The notes below the pieces were generated by a model, which made no database searches, had not been told where the DNA came from, and saw nothing but the letters and a program-made list of their open reading frames with translations. From Streptomyces piniterrae (GTDB taxonomy: Bacteria > Actinomycetota > Actinomycetes > Streptomycetales > Streptomycetaceae), in assembly GCF_005048155.1 (NCBI RefSeq), contig NZ_SUMB01000008.1:354819-418818 (forward strand): 64,000 bases of DNA, given 5' to 3'. Of the stretch, positions 24,997 to 33,357 are shown in pieces. Positions within the stretch are counted from its first letter, which is position 1. The number at the start of each line of letters is the position of its first letter. Both the position numbers and the translations under genes were made by a program.

Positions 24997-26502
24997 GTGG
25001 ACAGGTCCAAAGACGATGACTCTCACAGGGCCATAACCGCCCCCGGAGCCGACTTCCTGCAACTGAACATCGCCGACGCGCCCACGGGTGGGCGCTCCGA
25101 CTGGCTGGCCCGGCAACTACGGCAGGCGATCTCCGACGGCCGCCTCCCGGTCGGGAGCAAGCTGCCCGCCACCCGATCACTCGCCGCTGACCTGCGCATA
25201 TCTCGTGGCGTCGTCACCGAGGCGTATCAACGGCTCACCGAGGACGGGCATGTCGTCGGGCGCGGGCGGAGCGGCACCATCGTCGTCGCAGCGCCCGTCG
25301 CCGCGCCCATCGAGGCCCCGACAGCATCGCGCCCGCCCCGCCCGGCCGATGCTCCTCCGGCGAGCGCGCTCTACGCTTCCCCGCCCGGCCCGGACATCTT
25401 CGACGCGCTCCGGACGGCACCCGCCCGGATCGATCTGTCGCCCGGGGTGCCCGATCTGGCGGCGTTCCCGCGAGCGGCGTGGCTGCGCGCCGAACGCGCA
25501 GTGTTCGGGGACCTTTCGGCCGCCGATTTCGGATACGGAGATCCGCGCGGGGCGCCGGCGCTGCGGCTGGCCGTCGTGAACTGGCTGGCCCGCAATCGAG
25601 GCATCAGGGCGGACCCGAGCGAGGTGCTCATCGTCGCCGGGACCGCCCAGGCGCTCGGCCTGATCGCCCGGGTGCTCCGGGACGACGGCGTCGAAGCGAT
25701 CGCCGTGGAGGAGCCCGGATCGCTCGGGGCCCGTCAGCATCTGGGCAATGGGCAGCTGGCGACGGTGCCGGTCCCGGTCGACGGGGAGGGCATACGCGTC
25801 GACGCGTTGCGGGCCAGCGGCGCCCCGGCCGCCCTGCTCACCCCGGCACATCAGTTCCCGATGGGGGTGGTGCTCGGCGGCGGCAGGCGGCGTGAGCTGA
25901 TGCGTTGGGCCGGCGAGGGTGGGTTGATCGTCGAGGACGACTACGACGCCGAGCATCGCTACGACCGCCCGCCGGTTCCCGCCCTGCGCGCCATGCTCGC
26001 CGACCGGGTCTGTTACACCGGCAGCGTCTCCAAACTCCTCGCCCCGGCGCTGAGGGTGGGGTGGCTGCTCGCACCGCCGAAATACCGGGACGCCCTCGTC
26101 GACGCCAAGCGGTTCGCCGACCTCGGCAATGCCGTACTGCCGCAGTTGGTCCTGGCCCGGCTGATGGAATCCGGCGAGCTGGAACGCCGGCTGCGCCTGC
26201 TGCGACGACGTCACCGCCGCCGTCGGGACGCCATGATCGAGGCGATCCGTACGCACCTGCCGGGGGCGACGGTGCACGGCGCGGCCGCCGGCCTGCACCT
26301 GACGATCACCTTCGAACGCGGCCTCTCTGATACGGACCTGGCCGCTGCGGCCCTCACCAAAGGGGTGAAGGTCCAGCCCCTGTCCTGGCACAGCCAGCGC
26401 CCGCACCCGCCCGGACTGGTCCTCGGCTACGCGGCGCGGACGCCCGCCGACCTCGCCGAGGGCATCGCTCTCCTCGGCGAGGTCCTGCGACGCCGGATGT
26501 GA
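24997..26502 (+). CDS. MocR/PdxR-type GntR regulator with aminotransferase domain
   Basis: The product of about 501 residues has an N-terminal GntR winged helix (WLARQLRQAISDGRLPVGSK, ISRGVVTEAYQRLTEDGHVV) fused to a fold-type-I aminotransferase domain. The PLP lysine lies in YTGSVSKLLAPALRVGWLL, and EDDYDAEHRYDRPPVPAL is typical. Such proteins use PLP as a sensor and regulate transcription, often of vitamin B6 or amine genes. The start is uncertain: GTG at 24997 or ATG at 24967, which overlaps the divergent methyltransferase start. Confidence 0.92.
   Translation: MDRSKDDDSHRAITAPGADFLQLNIADAPTGGRSDWLARQLRQAISDGRLPVGSKLPATRSLAADLRISRGVVTEAYQRLTEDGHVVGRGRSGTIVVAAPVAAPIEAPTASRPPRPADAPPASALYASPPGPDIFDALRTAPARIDLSPGVPDLAAFPRAAWLRAERAVFGDLSAADFGYGDPRGAPALRLAVVNWLARNRGIRADPSEVLIVAGTAQALGLIARVLRDDGVEAIAVEEPGSLGARQHLGNGQLATVPVPVDGEGIRVDALRASGAPAALLTPAHQFPMGVVLGGGRRRELMRWAGEGGLIVEDDYDAEHRYDRPPVPALRAMLADRVCYTGSVSKLLAPALRVGWLLAPPKYRDALVDAKRFADLGNAVLPQLVLARLMESGELERRLRLLRRRHRRRRDAMIEAIRTHLPGATVHGAAAGLHLTITFERGLSDTDLAAAALTKGVKVQPLSWHSQRPHPPGLVLGYAARTPADLAEGIALLGEVLRRRM
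24998..25009. promoter_or_regulatory. Palindrome at the MocR start, possible autoregulatory site
   Basis: TGGACAGGTCCA (5-bp arms, 2-bp centre) spans the GTG start of the MocR gene, with a related TGGTCC half-site at 24990-24995. It lies where the methyltransferase and MocR promoters should meet. Confidence 0.35.
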
Positions 26503-26559
26503 CAGCGCCTGCGACACCGGCATTGGGCATCCTGTGACACCGGCATCGGGGATCCCCGG

Positions 26560-27042
26560 TCAACGGACCGGCAGCAGAAGTCCCTTCTCGGATTCCGGGC
26601 GTGGGCCGAAGATGCGCCGTTCCGACTCCGTGATGGCGACGTCGTGGATGCCGGCCTCGCGGCGGCGCATCAGGCCGTCGTCCGTGAACTCCCAGAGCTC
26701 GTTGCCGTAGCTGCGCCACCACTGGCCGGTCGCGTCGTGGCTCTCGTACTGGAAGCGCACCGCGATCCGGTTGCCCGTGTACGACCAGAGTTCCTTGCGC
26801 AGGGCGTAGTCGAGCTCCCTGGCCCACTTCGCGCGCAGGAACTCCACGATGGCGGGGCGGCCGGTGACGAAGGTGTCCCGGTTCCGCCAGACGGAGTCCT
26901 CGGTGTACGCGAGGGCGACCCGCTCCGGATCGCGGGTGTTCCAGGCGTCCTCCGCGGCCTGCACCTTCGCGAGTGCGGATGCTTCGTCGAACGGGGGGAA
27001 CGGCGGCCTTGGTGTGTGGGGAGGGGTGGACGTGGCAGACAT
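26560..27042 (-). CDS. DUF1348 / SnoaL-like nuclear transport factor 2 family protein
   Basis: The 160-residue product fits DUF1348: ALAKVQAAEDAWNTRDPERV, then YTEDSVWRNRDTFVTGRPAI and VRFQYESHDATGQWWRSYGN, a cone-shaped alpha+beta fold. The reaction is unknown. It is divergent from a TetR gene across a region with two identical palindromes, so TetR control is likely. Confidence 0.9.
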   Translation of the reverse strand: MSATSTPPHTPRPPFPPFDEASALAKVQAAEDAWNTRDPERVALAYTEDSVWRNRDTFVTGRPAIVEFLRAKWARELDYALRKELWSYTGNRIAVRFQYESHDATGQWWRSYGNELWEFTDDGLMRRREAGIHDVAITESERRIFGPRPESEKGLLLPVR

Positions 27043-27082
27043 GGCGGGCTCCTGGTGGTGCTCGGTGTCGTGATCGACCGAT

Positions 27083-27104
27083 GAGGAGAACGTTCGTTCT
27101 CCTC
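27083..27104. promoter_or_regulatory. TetR operator copy 1
   Basis: A 22-bp palindrome with arms GAGGAGAACG / CGTTCTCCTC around TT lies 41 bp upstream of the DUF1348 gene. It shares the 16-bp core with copy 2. Confidence 0.8.
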
Positions 27105-27119
27105 GTGTCCGGTAGTGTA

Positions 27120-27135
27120 GAGAACGTTCGTTCTC
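27120..27135. promoter_or_regulatory. TetR operator copy 2
   Basis: GAGAACGTTCGTTCTC is a 16-bp palindrome identical to the core of copy 1; the centres are 34 bp apart. It lies 79 bp upstream of the TetR start. Confidence 0.8.
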
Positions 27136-27213
27136 GTGCCAAGTGGGGGGTGCGGGAAGGCGCCGGATCGATCGTCTGGATCATCTGGATCGTGCCGAGG
27201 AGGGAGAGGCGCA

Positions 27214-27774
27214 GTGGACCAGGAGGAAGCGCGCTCACGGGTGCTCGACGCCGCGGAGCGGCTGTTCTACGACCGGGGGATCCAGGCCGTCGGCATGGAC
27301 GAGCTGCGGACGGCCGCCGGGGTGTCGCTGAAGCGGCTCTACCAGTGCTTCCCGTCCAAGAACGAGCTGGTCGAGGCGTATCTGCAACGCCGCGACGCCC
27401 GGTGGCGCAGCGAGCTCGCCGAGTACGTCGCCGAGCATGCCGGCGCGCCCGAGGACCGGCCGCTGGCGCTCTTCGACTGGCTGCACACCTGGTTCGCCGC
27501 CCCCGGTTTCCGCGGCTGCGCCTTCATCAACTCCTTCGGCGAGCTCGGCCCGACCTCGGACGGGGTCGCCTGTGTCGCCCGGGACCACAAGCTGGCGCTG
27601 CATGCCTACGTGACCGAACTCGTCCAGGGGCTGAAGGTCGGCGATCCGGCGGGCCTGGCAGGGCAGTTGGTGCTGCTGGTCGACGGTGCGATCACCACCG
27701 CCGCGCTGACCGGCGACCCGGAGGCGGCACGGAACGCACGCACGGCGGCGGCGACGCTGCTGGCGGCCCGATAG
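27214..27774 (+). CDS. TetR-family transcriptional regulator
   Basis: The 186-residue product begins MDQEEARSRVLDAAERLFYD and has the helix-turn-helix GMDELRTAAGVSLKRLYQCF. The C-terminal domain resembles the LmrA/YxaF subgroup (GFRGCAFINSFGELGPTSDG). The start is GTG with GGAGGGAG at good spacing. Two copies of a palindrome lie between it and the divergent DUF1348 gene, as expected for an autoregulated repressor. Confidence 0.92.
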   Translation: MDQEEARSRVLDAAERLFYDRGIQAVGMDELRTAAGVSLKRLYQCFPSKNELVEAYLQRRDARWRSELAEYVAEHAGAPEDRPLALFDWLHTWFAAPGFRGCAFINSFGELGPTSDGVACVARDHKLALHAYVTELVQGLKVGDPAGLAGQLVLLVDGAITTAALTGDPEAARNARTAAATLLAAR

Positions 27775-27950
27775 AGGGAGTCCGATAGAGAAAGTCCGAT
27801 GGGGGAGTCCGACAGCGGGAGCAGCCCGCGCTTCAGCTCCGCTTCAGGATCGCTGCGTCATGGTGTGCCGCAGGCGCTCGCCGAGTGCCGTAACACCTCT
27901 TGACCCGACCACACCACGCGCCCGCGAGGGCGAGTAGGAGGCAGGCCACC

Positions 27951-28562
27951 ATGCAGCAACTCACCGCGTACGCCCGTTCCTTCGAGAGCCGTTGCGCGGA
28001 GCGCGGCGAGGACTTCGACAGGCTGGGGGCCGGGCAGTCGCCGCAGGCTCTCTTCATCACCTGTTCCGATTCGCGTGTCGTGCCGGCGCTCATCACCGGG
28101 GCGGGCCCCGGCGACCTGTTCGAGCTGCGTACCGCGGGCAACATCGTCCCCGAGTACCGCCAGGAGCAGCCCGCGGGGGAGACCGCGACCATCGAGTACG
28201 CGGTGCGGGTGCTGGGCGTACGGCACATCGTCGTCTGCGGGCACTCCCACTGCGGCGCGGTCGGCGCCATGGTGCGTGACGACGACCTGAGCGGTGTGCC
28301 CGCCGTCCAGGGCTGGCTGGCGGCGGCCGCGCCGGAGCAGTCGCGCGGTACGGGAGCGGGCGCGGCGGGCGGCGGTTCGCCGGAGCTCGCCGAGGCCGTG
28401 CAGCGGCATGCGCTGGTGCAGGGCGAGCGGCTGCGGGCCTATCCGTGTGTGGCGGAGGCGATGGCCGAGGGGCGGCTCTCGCTCGATGTCTGGTTCTACG
28501 AGGTGCATACGGGGGCGGTGCGCGGCTACCGGCCGGAGGTGCGGGAGTTCCAGCGGTTGTAG
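27951..28562 (+). CDS. Beta-class carbonic anhydrase
   Basis: The 203-residue enzyme interconverts CO2 and bicarbonate. Zinc ligands are visible: Cys38 and Asp40/Arg42 in CSDSR, and His98 and Cys101 in GHSHCGAV. The length is normal. The start is ATG at 27951 with TAGGAGG upstream. It lies 110 bp before a SulP transporter gene on the same strand, which points to a bicarbonate uptake/hydration unit. Confidence 0.95.
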   Translation: MQQLTAYARSFESRCAERGEDFDRLGAGQSPQALFITCSDSRVVPALITGAGPGDLFELRTAGNIVPEYRQEQPAGETATIEYAVRVLGVRHIVVCGHSHCGAVGAMVRDDDLSGVPAVQGWLAAAAPEQSRGTGAGAAGGGSPELAEAVQRHALVQGERLRAYPCVAEAMAEGRLSLDVWFYEVHTGAVRGYRPEVREFQRL

Positions 28563-28672
28563 GCAGGCGCGGCCGTCGACAGCTCCGCGGGGCACGGCCC
28601 CGTCACCGCACGCCTCACCCTTCCGCACACCTCACCCATCCGCTCGCCGCTGCCTCCAGGAACCGGAGTTCC

Positions 28673-30178
28673 ATGCTTCCCGCACTTGAACGCGTCACAT
28701 CCAAGTTCCCGGCGCTCAGTCCCACCGCGCTGCGCCACGATGTGCTCGCCTCGCTCGTCGTCTTTCTCGTCGCCGTCCCGTTGTGTGTCGGTGTCGCCGT
28801 CGCGTCCGGTGTGCCCGCCGAACTCGGGCTGGTCACCGGCATCGTCGGCGGTCTCGTCGTCGGCTGTCTGCCGGGCAGTTCGTTCCAGGTCAGCGGTCCC
28901 GCGGCCGGCCTGACGGTGCTGGTCCACGAGGCGGTGCGGGAGTTCGGGCTCGCCTCGCTCGGCGCCATCGTGCTCGCCGCCGGGCTGCTTCAGCTGGTCC
29001 TCGGCGCGCTGCGCTGCGGGCGGTGGTTCCGGGCGATATCCGTCGCCGTCGTCCAGGGAATGCTGGCCGGCATCGGCCTCATCCTCATCCTCGGTCAGGT
29101 CTACGCGATGGCCGACGCCGACCAGCCCGGCAGCGGACTCGGGAAGATCGCCGGGCTGCCCGGCCTCGCCGCGCGGATCGCCGGCCGGCCCGAGGCCCTC
29201 GCGGCATTCGCCGTCGGTGCGGGCACCTTCGGCCTGCTCGTGCTGTGGAAGCGGCTGCCGGCGAAGGTACGGATGGTGCCGGGGCCGCTCGCGGCCATCG
29301 GCGTGGCCACGGTTGCGACGGCGGCCTTCGGGCTGCCCGTGGCGAAGGTCGAGGTGCGGGGCCTGCTGGAGGCCATCCAGCCGCCCGGCCTCGGCGAACT
29401 CGCCGGGCTCGGCCAACTGTCCGTTATCGGCACCGTGCTCGCCTTCGCCCTCATCGCCTCCGCGGAGTCGCTGTTCAGCGCGGCCGCGGTGGATCGGATG
29501 GCCGAGGGGGCGCGTACCGACTACGACAAGGAGTTGATGGCGCAGGGCGCGGGCAACGCGGTGTGCGGGGTGCTCGGCGCGCTGCCGATGACCGCGGTGA
29601 TCGTACGCAGCGCGGCCAACGTCCAGGCCGGGGCGCGGACGAAGGCGTCGCGGGTGTTGCACGGCGTCTGGCTGCTGGTCTTCGCGGTGCTGCTGCCGGC
29701 CGCCCTCGGCGTGGTCCCGCTCGCCGCGCTCGCGGCCGTCCTGGTGCACGCCGGGGTGAAGCTGGTGCCGGCGCGGCAGCTGCCGCAGCTGTGGCGGGAG
29801 CACCGAGGCGAGGCGGTGATCCTCGGGGTGACCGCGGGCGCCATCGTCTTCACCAACATGTTCGAGGGCGTGCTGCTGGGGCTGCTGCTGTCGGTCGTGA
29901 AGTCCGCCTGGGAGACGTCCCAAGTGCAGGTCGACGTAAGGGAGTTGACCGGTGGGCGCACTGTCGTGACGCTCCGCGGCAATGCGACCTTCCTGCGGCT
30001 GCCGAAGATCCTGGACGCGCTGGAGGCGCTGCCCCAGGACACGCCCGTCGAGCTGGATCTGACCGAGCTGCGGCATCTCGATCATGCGTGCCGCACCGCC
30101 CTCGACGGCTGGGCGGCACAGCACAACGGGGCGAGGGAGGACGGGGCGCCGAGCCCCGTCTCCCGCTCGCGCGCCTGA
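28673..30178 (+). CDS. SulP-family anion transporter (probable bicarbonate) with STAS domain
   Basis: The 501-residue product begins with the SulP core (LRHDVLASLVVFLVAVPLCV, SGPAAGLTVLVHEAVREFG) and about 12 hydrophobic segments. A short STAS-like tail (VTLRGNATFLRLPKILDALE, VELDLTELRHLDHACRTALD) ends it. SulP proteins beside carbonic anhydrases usually carry bicarbonate; sulfate remains possible. Its stop is only 4 bp from the stop of the convergent ornithine aminotransferase gene. Confidence 0.92.
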   Translation: MLPALERVTSKFPALSPTALRHDVLASLVVFLVAVPLCVGVAVASGVPAELGLVTGIVGGLVVGCLPGSSFQVSGPAAGLTVLVHEAVREFGLASLGAIVLAAGLLQLVLGALRCGRWFRAISVAVVQGMLAGIGLILILGQVYAMADADQPGSGLGKIAGLPGLAARIAGRPEALAAFAVGAGTFGLLVLWKRLPAKVRMVPGPLAAIGVATVATAAFGLPVAKVEVRGLLEAIQPPGLGELAGLGQLSVIGTVLAFALIASAESLFSAAAVDRMAEGARTDYDKELMAQGAGNAVCGVLGALPMTAVIVRSAANVQAGARTKASRVLHGVWLLVFAVLLPAALGVVPLAALAAVLVHAGVKLVPARQLPQLWREHRGEAVILGVTAGAIVFTNMFEGVLLGLLLSVVKSAWETSQVQVDVRELTGGRTVVTLRGNATFLRLPKILDALEALPQDTPVELDLTELRHLDHACRTALDGWAAQHNGAREDGAPSPVSRSRA

Positions 30179-30182
30179 GCGC

Positions 30183-31454
30183 CTACCCCAGCGCCCGCTC
30201 CAACCCCGCCAGCGCCGACTCCAGTTCCTCCGCCGTGATGGTCAGCGGCGGGGCGAGGCGGATGGTGGAGCCGTGGGTGTCCTTGACCAGGATGCCCTCG
30301 CGAAGGAGGCGTTCGCTGATCTCGCGGCCGGTGCCCAGCGCGGGGTCGATGTCGACACCGGCCCACAGGCCACGGGCCCGGAAACCGGTGACGCCCTTGC
30401 CGGTCAGGGCGGTCAGGCCGGTACGCAGGACCTCGCCCAGTTCGGCGGCGCGGCGCTGGAACTCGCCGGTGGCGAGGAGGTCGATGACGGCCGAACCCAC
30501 CGCGGCGGAGAGCGGGTTGCCGCCGAAGGTGGAGCCGTGCTGACCGGGCCCGATCACGCTGAGGACCTCGCGCCGGGCGACGACCGCGGAGACCGGGACG
30601 ATGCCGCCGCCGAGCGCCTTGCCGAGGAGCAGGACGTCCGGGAGGACGGACTCGTGGTCGACGGCGAGGGTGCTGCCGGTGCGCCCCAGGCCGGACTGGA
30701 TCTCGTCGGCGATGAACAGGCACCCGGCCCGCCGGGTCAGTTCGCGTACGCCGGTGAGGTAGCCGTCGTCGGGGATGTTGACGCCCGCCTCGCCCTGGAT
30801 GGGCTCGATGAGGACGGCGGCCGTCGTCTCGTCCACGGCCGCTTCGAGAGCGGCCAGGTCGTTGTAGGGGACGACGCGGAAGCCGGGCGTGAAGGGGCCG
30901 AAGCCGGCGCGGGCCGTCTCGTCGTTGGAGAAGCCGATGATCGTGGTCGTACGGCCGTGGAAGTTGTCGGCGGCCACGACGATGGTGGCCTGGCCGTCCG
31001 GGACGCCCTTGACGTCGTATGCCCATTTGCGGGCGACCTTGATGCCGCTCTCGACCGCCTCGGCGCCGGTGTTCATCGGCAGCACCATGTCGAGGCCGGT
31101 CAGCTCGGCCAGTCCCTCGGCGAAGCCGGCGAGGCGGTCGTTGTGGAAGGCGCGGGAGGTGAGGGTGAGCTGGTCGAGCTGGCGGTGTGCGGCCTCGATC
31201 AGTGCCGGGTGGCGGTGGCCGAAGTTGAGGGCCGAGTAGCCGGCCAGCATGTCGAGATAGCGGCGTCCCTCGACGTCCTCGACCCAGACGCCCTCGGCGC
31301 GGGCGACGACCACCGGCAGCGGGTGGTAGTTGTGCGCCAGGACCGGTCCCTCGGCACGGATCAGCTCGGCCGAGGAGCGGGGCGCGGCGTCGGGTGCGGC
31401 GGCGGGCGAGCCGACGCGGGCGGCGGCGGGGGCGGTACGGGTGGGAGCGGTCAT
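30183..31454 (-). CDS. rocD: Ornithine-oxoacid aminotransferase
   Basis: RocD converts ornithine and 2-oxoglutarate to glutamate semialdehyde and glutamate. The 423-residue PLP enzyme shows GYSALNFGHRHPALIEAAHR, MNTGAEAVESGIKVARKWAY, the PLP Asp in FIADEIQSGLGRTG and the PLP Lys in LLLGKALGGGIVPVSA. The first 25 residues are an Ala/Pro-rich extension. Its ATG overlaps the stop of the dimethylargininase gene by one base, so they form one operon below an Lrp gene. Confidence 0.95.
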   Translation of the reverse strand: MTAPTRTAPAAARVGSPAAAPDAAPRSSAELIRAEGPVLAHNYHPLPVVVARAEGVWVEDVEGRRYLDMLAGYSALNFGHRHPALIEAAHRQLDQLTLTSRAFHNDRLAGFAEGLAELTGLDMVLPMNTGAEAVESGIKVARKWAYDVKGVPDGQATIVVAADNFHGRTTTIIGFSNDETARAGFGPFTPGFRVVPYNDLAALEAAVDETTAAVLIEPIQGEAGVNIPDDGYLTGVRELTRRAGCLFIADEIQSGLGRTGSTLAVDHESVLPDVLLLGKALGGGIVPVSAVVARREVLSVIGPGQHGSTFGGNPLSAAVGSAVIDLLATGEFQRRAAELGEVLRTGLTALTGKGVTGFRARGLWAGVDIDPALGTGREISERLLREGILVKDTHGSTIRLAPPLTITAEELESALAGLERALG

Positions 31455-32578
31455 CAGCGGATCTCCTGGGTGCAGCACTTGATGCCGCCGCCGGCCTTGT
31501 GGAACTCCGAAAGGTCGACGGGGACGGGGACGTAACCACGGTGGGTGAGCTGGTCGATGAGGCCGACGGCCCCAGGGGCGATGAAGACATGACGGCCGTC
31601 GGAGACGGAGTTGAGGCCGAACGCCATCGCGTCGTCCCGGCTGGCGATCACCGCGTCCGGGAACAGCCGGCGCAGCACGGCGCGGCTGCCGGGGGAGAAC
31701 GCGTCGGGGTAGTAGGCGATATTCGCCCTGCCCGTCGCCGCATTCGCCCCGCCCGTCGCCGGCGTCCCCTGCGTTGCCGCCGTCTCCTCCGTCGTCGTCT
31801 CGCCCTCGTCCAGGACGAACAGCGCGGTGTCCAGGTGGTAGAAGTACGGGTCCACCAGCTGGAGCCCGATCGTCGGCACGCCGAAGAACTCCTGCACCTC
31901 GGCATGCGCCTCGCGGGTGGTGCGGAAGCCGGTCCCGGCCAGGATGTGGCGTCCGGCGGGGACGAGGTCGCCCTCGCCCTCGCAGAGCGACTCCGGCCGG
32001 TAGACGTCGTATCCCGCCGCCTTGAACCAGGTCTCGTACTCGGCGGATTCCGGCCGCCGCTGGGGCGCCTGGAAGTACGACCCGAAGACCCGGCCGCCGA
32101 CGACGAGCGCCGAGTTCGCCGCGAACACCATGTCCGGCAGACCCGGTACGGGGGCCACGGTCTCCACCGTGTGGCCGTGCTCGCGGTACGCGCTGACCAG
32201 CGCCTCCCACTGGCGGCCCGCTCGAGCCGTATCGACCGGTGTGTCCTCGCGCATCCAGGGGTTGATCGAGTACTGGACCTCGAAGTGCCGGGGCTCGCAG
32301 AGTAGGTAGCGCCGGGGAGTCGGCGCGGGCACGCGGATGTTCGGGAGGAGAGCGGCAGGCGCGGTGCTGATCGGGACGGTACTGATCGGGGCGGTGCTGA
32401 TCGGGGCGGTGCTGATCGGGGCGGGGCTGACCGGCACAGGGCTCGCCGGCGCGGGACTGACCGGCGTGGTGCTCACCGGTACGGGGCTCATCGGCACACT
32501 CGTCGACACAGAAATATCCCTCGCTTCCTGCGATGGCATGCCCGACGTGCGGTGACTCGTGGTGACGCACGGTGACAT
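31454..32578 (-). CDS. ddaH: Dimethylargininase-like amidinohydrolase with repeat N-terminus
   Basis: The enzyme family hydrolyses methylated arginine (or arginine) to citrulline. From about residue 88 the sequence is typical: CEPRHFEVQYSINPWM, PDMVFAANSALVVGGRVFG, and the C-terminal nucleophile in GGGIKCCTQEIR. The first 80 residues are a Pro/Val/Ser/Thr repeat (ISTAP units) encoded by a 15-bp minisatellite, so the true start may be one of several in-frame ATGs (32578, 32539, 32491). It overlaps rocD and supports arginine-to-glutamate breakdown. Confidence 0.88.
   Translation of the reverse strand: MSPCVTTSHRTSGMPSQEARDISVSTSVPMSPVPVSTTPVSPAPASPVPVSPAPISTAPISTAPISTVPISTAPAALLPNIRVPAPTPRRYLLCEPRHFEVQYSINPWMREDTPVDTARAGRQWEALVSAYREHGHTVETVAPVPGLPDMVFAANSALVVGGRVFGSYFQAPQRRPESAEYETWFKAAGYDVYRPESLCEGEGDLVPAGRHILAGTGFRTTREAHAEVQEFFGVPTIGLQLVDPYFYHLDTALFVLDEGETTTEETAATQGTPATGGANAATGRANIAYYPDAFSPGSRAVLRRLFPDAVIASRDDAMAFGLNSVSDGRHVFIAPGAVGLIDQLTHRGYVPVPVDLSEFHKAGGGIKCCTQEIR
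32365..32495. repeat. 15-bp minisatellite in the ddaH N-terminus
   Basis: A degenerate tandem repeat with unit close to GCTGATCGGGGCGGT runs about eight times. The copies nearest 32365-32425 are almost identical and those toward 32495 are more diverged. The unit length keeps the reading frame. Confidence 0.85.
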
Positions 32579-32792
32579 GCAATGAGGTGACCGGTTGTCA
32601 CTGATCGTGACCCGGGGTGCAGATCAACGGTAAGGACCGACCGATTCCGGTCACAAGAAAGAACCGCTGCTTAGCTGCGCAGGAATGCTGCGTAATGGAG
32701 GGGATTGCCGCAGGTTTGCTGCGTCAGATTCGCCGGTCGCTCCGCGTCACCCCGCGTTGTCGCGCGTCCGGCGTAACCCGACCCGTCGGGTG

Positions 32793-33290
32793 TCAGCCCG
32801 CGTCGCCCGGGGCCGAGGACTGGCGGGCGCCGGCCTCCGGGCTGTCCGGCAGCAGGTGGGACAGCACCATGTAGCTGATCGTCTTGCGGATGAACGGCTC
32901 GGTCCTGATCCGCTCCAGCACCTCCTCGAAGTGCTCGACGTCGGCCGCCCGGACATGCAGCAGCGCATCCGCGCCCCCGGTGACGGTCATCGCCGCCGCG
33001 ATCTCCGGGTGGTTGCGCACGACCTCCGCCAGTCGGCGCGGCGGCGCCGCGCTGTCGCAGTACACCTCGACATACGCCTCGGTGAGCCACCCCAGGGCGG
33101 CGGGCCGGACGGTGGCGGTGAACCCCGTGATGACGTTGTTCTCCCGCATCCGGTCGACCCGGCGCTTGACCGCGGTCGCCGACAGACCGACGGCCGTACC
33201 GATCTCCGCGAAACTCGCCCGCCCGTTGTCGATCAGCGCCGCAACGATCTTGCGGTCCAGTTCGTCGAACGGCGCGGCCTTATTGGTCAT
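32793..33290 (-). CDS. Lrp/AsnC-family regulator
   Basis: The 165-residue product has the AsnC helix-turn-helix (FDELDRKIVAALIDNGRASF, then AEIGTAVGLSATAVKRRVDR) and the RAM ligand domain (AAAMTVTGGADALLHVRAAD). It is the first gene upstream of ddaH-rocD on the same strand, separated by 214 bp. It probably senses an amino acid such as arginine or ornithine and controls that operon. Confidence 0.92.
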   Translation of the reverse strand: MTNKAAPFDELDRKIVAALIDNGRASFAEIGTAVGLSATAVKRRVDRMRENNVITGFTATVRPAALGWLTEAYVEVYCDSAAPPRRLAEVVRNHPEIAAAMTVTGGADALLHVRAADVEHFEEVLERIRTEPFIRKTISYMVLSHLLPDSPEAGARQSSAPGDAG

Positions 33291-33357
33291 GACGGGCGGC
33301 CTTTCCAGTCGTCGGAGTTGCCCAACGGTAGCGGTGGCGCAGGCCGGGCTCGATTGG

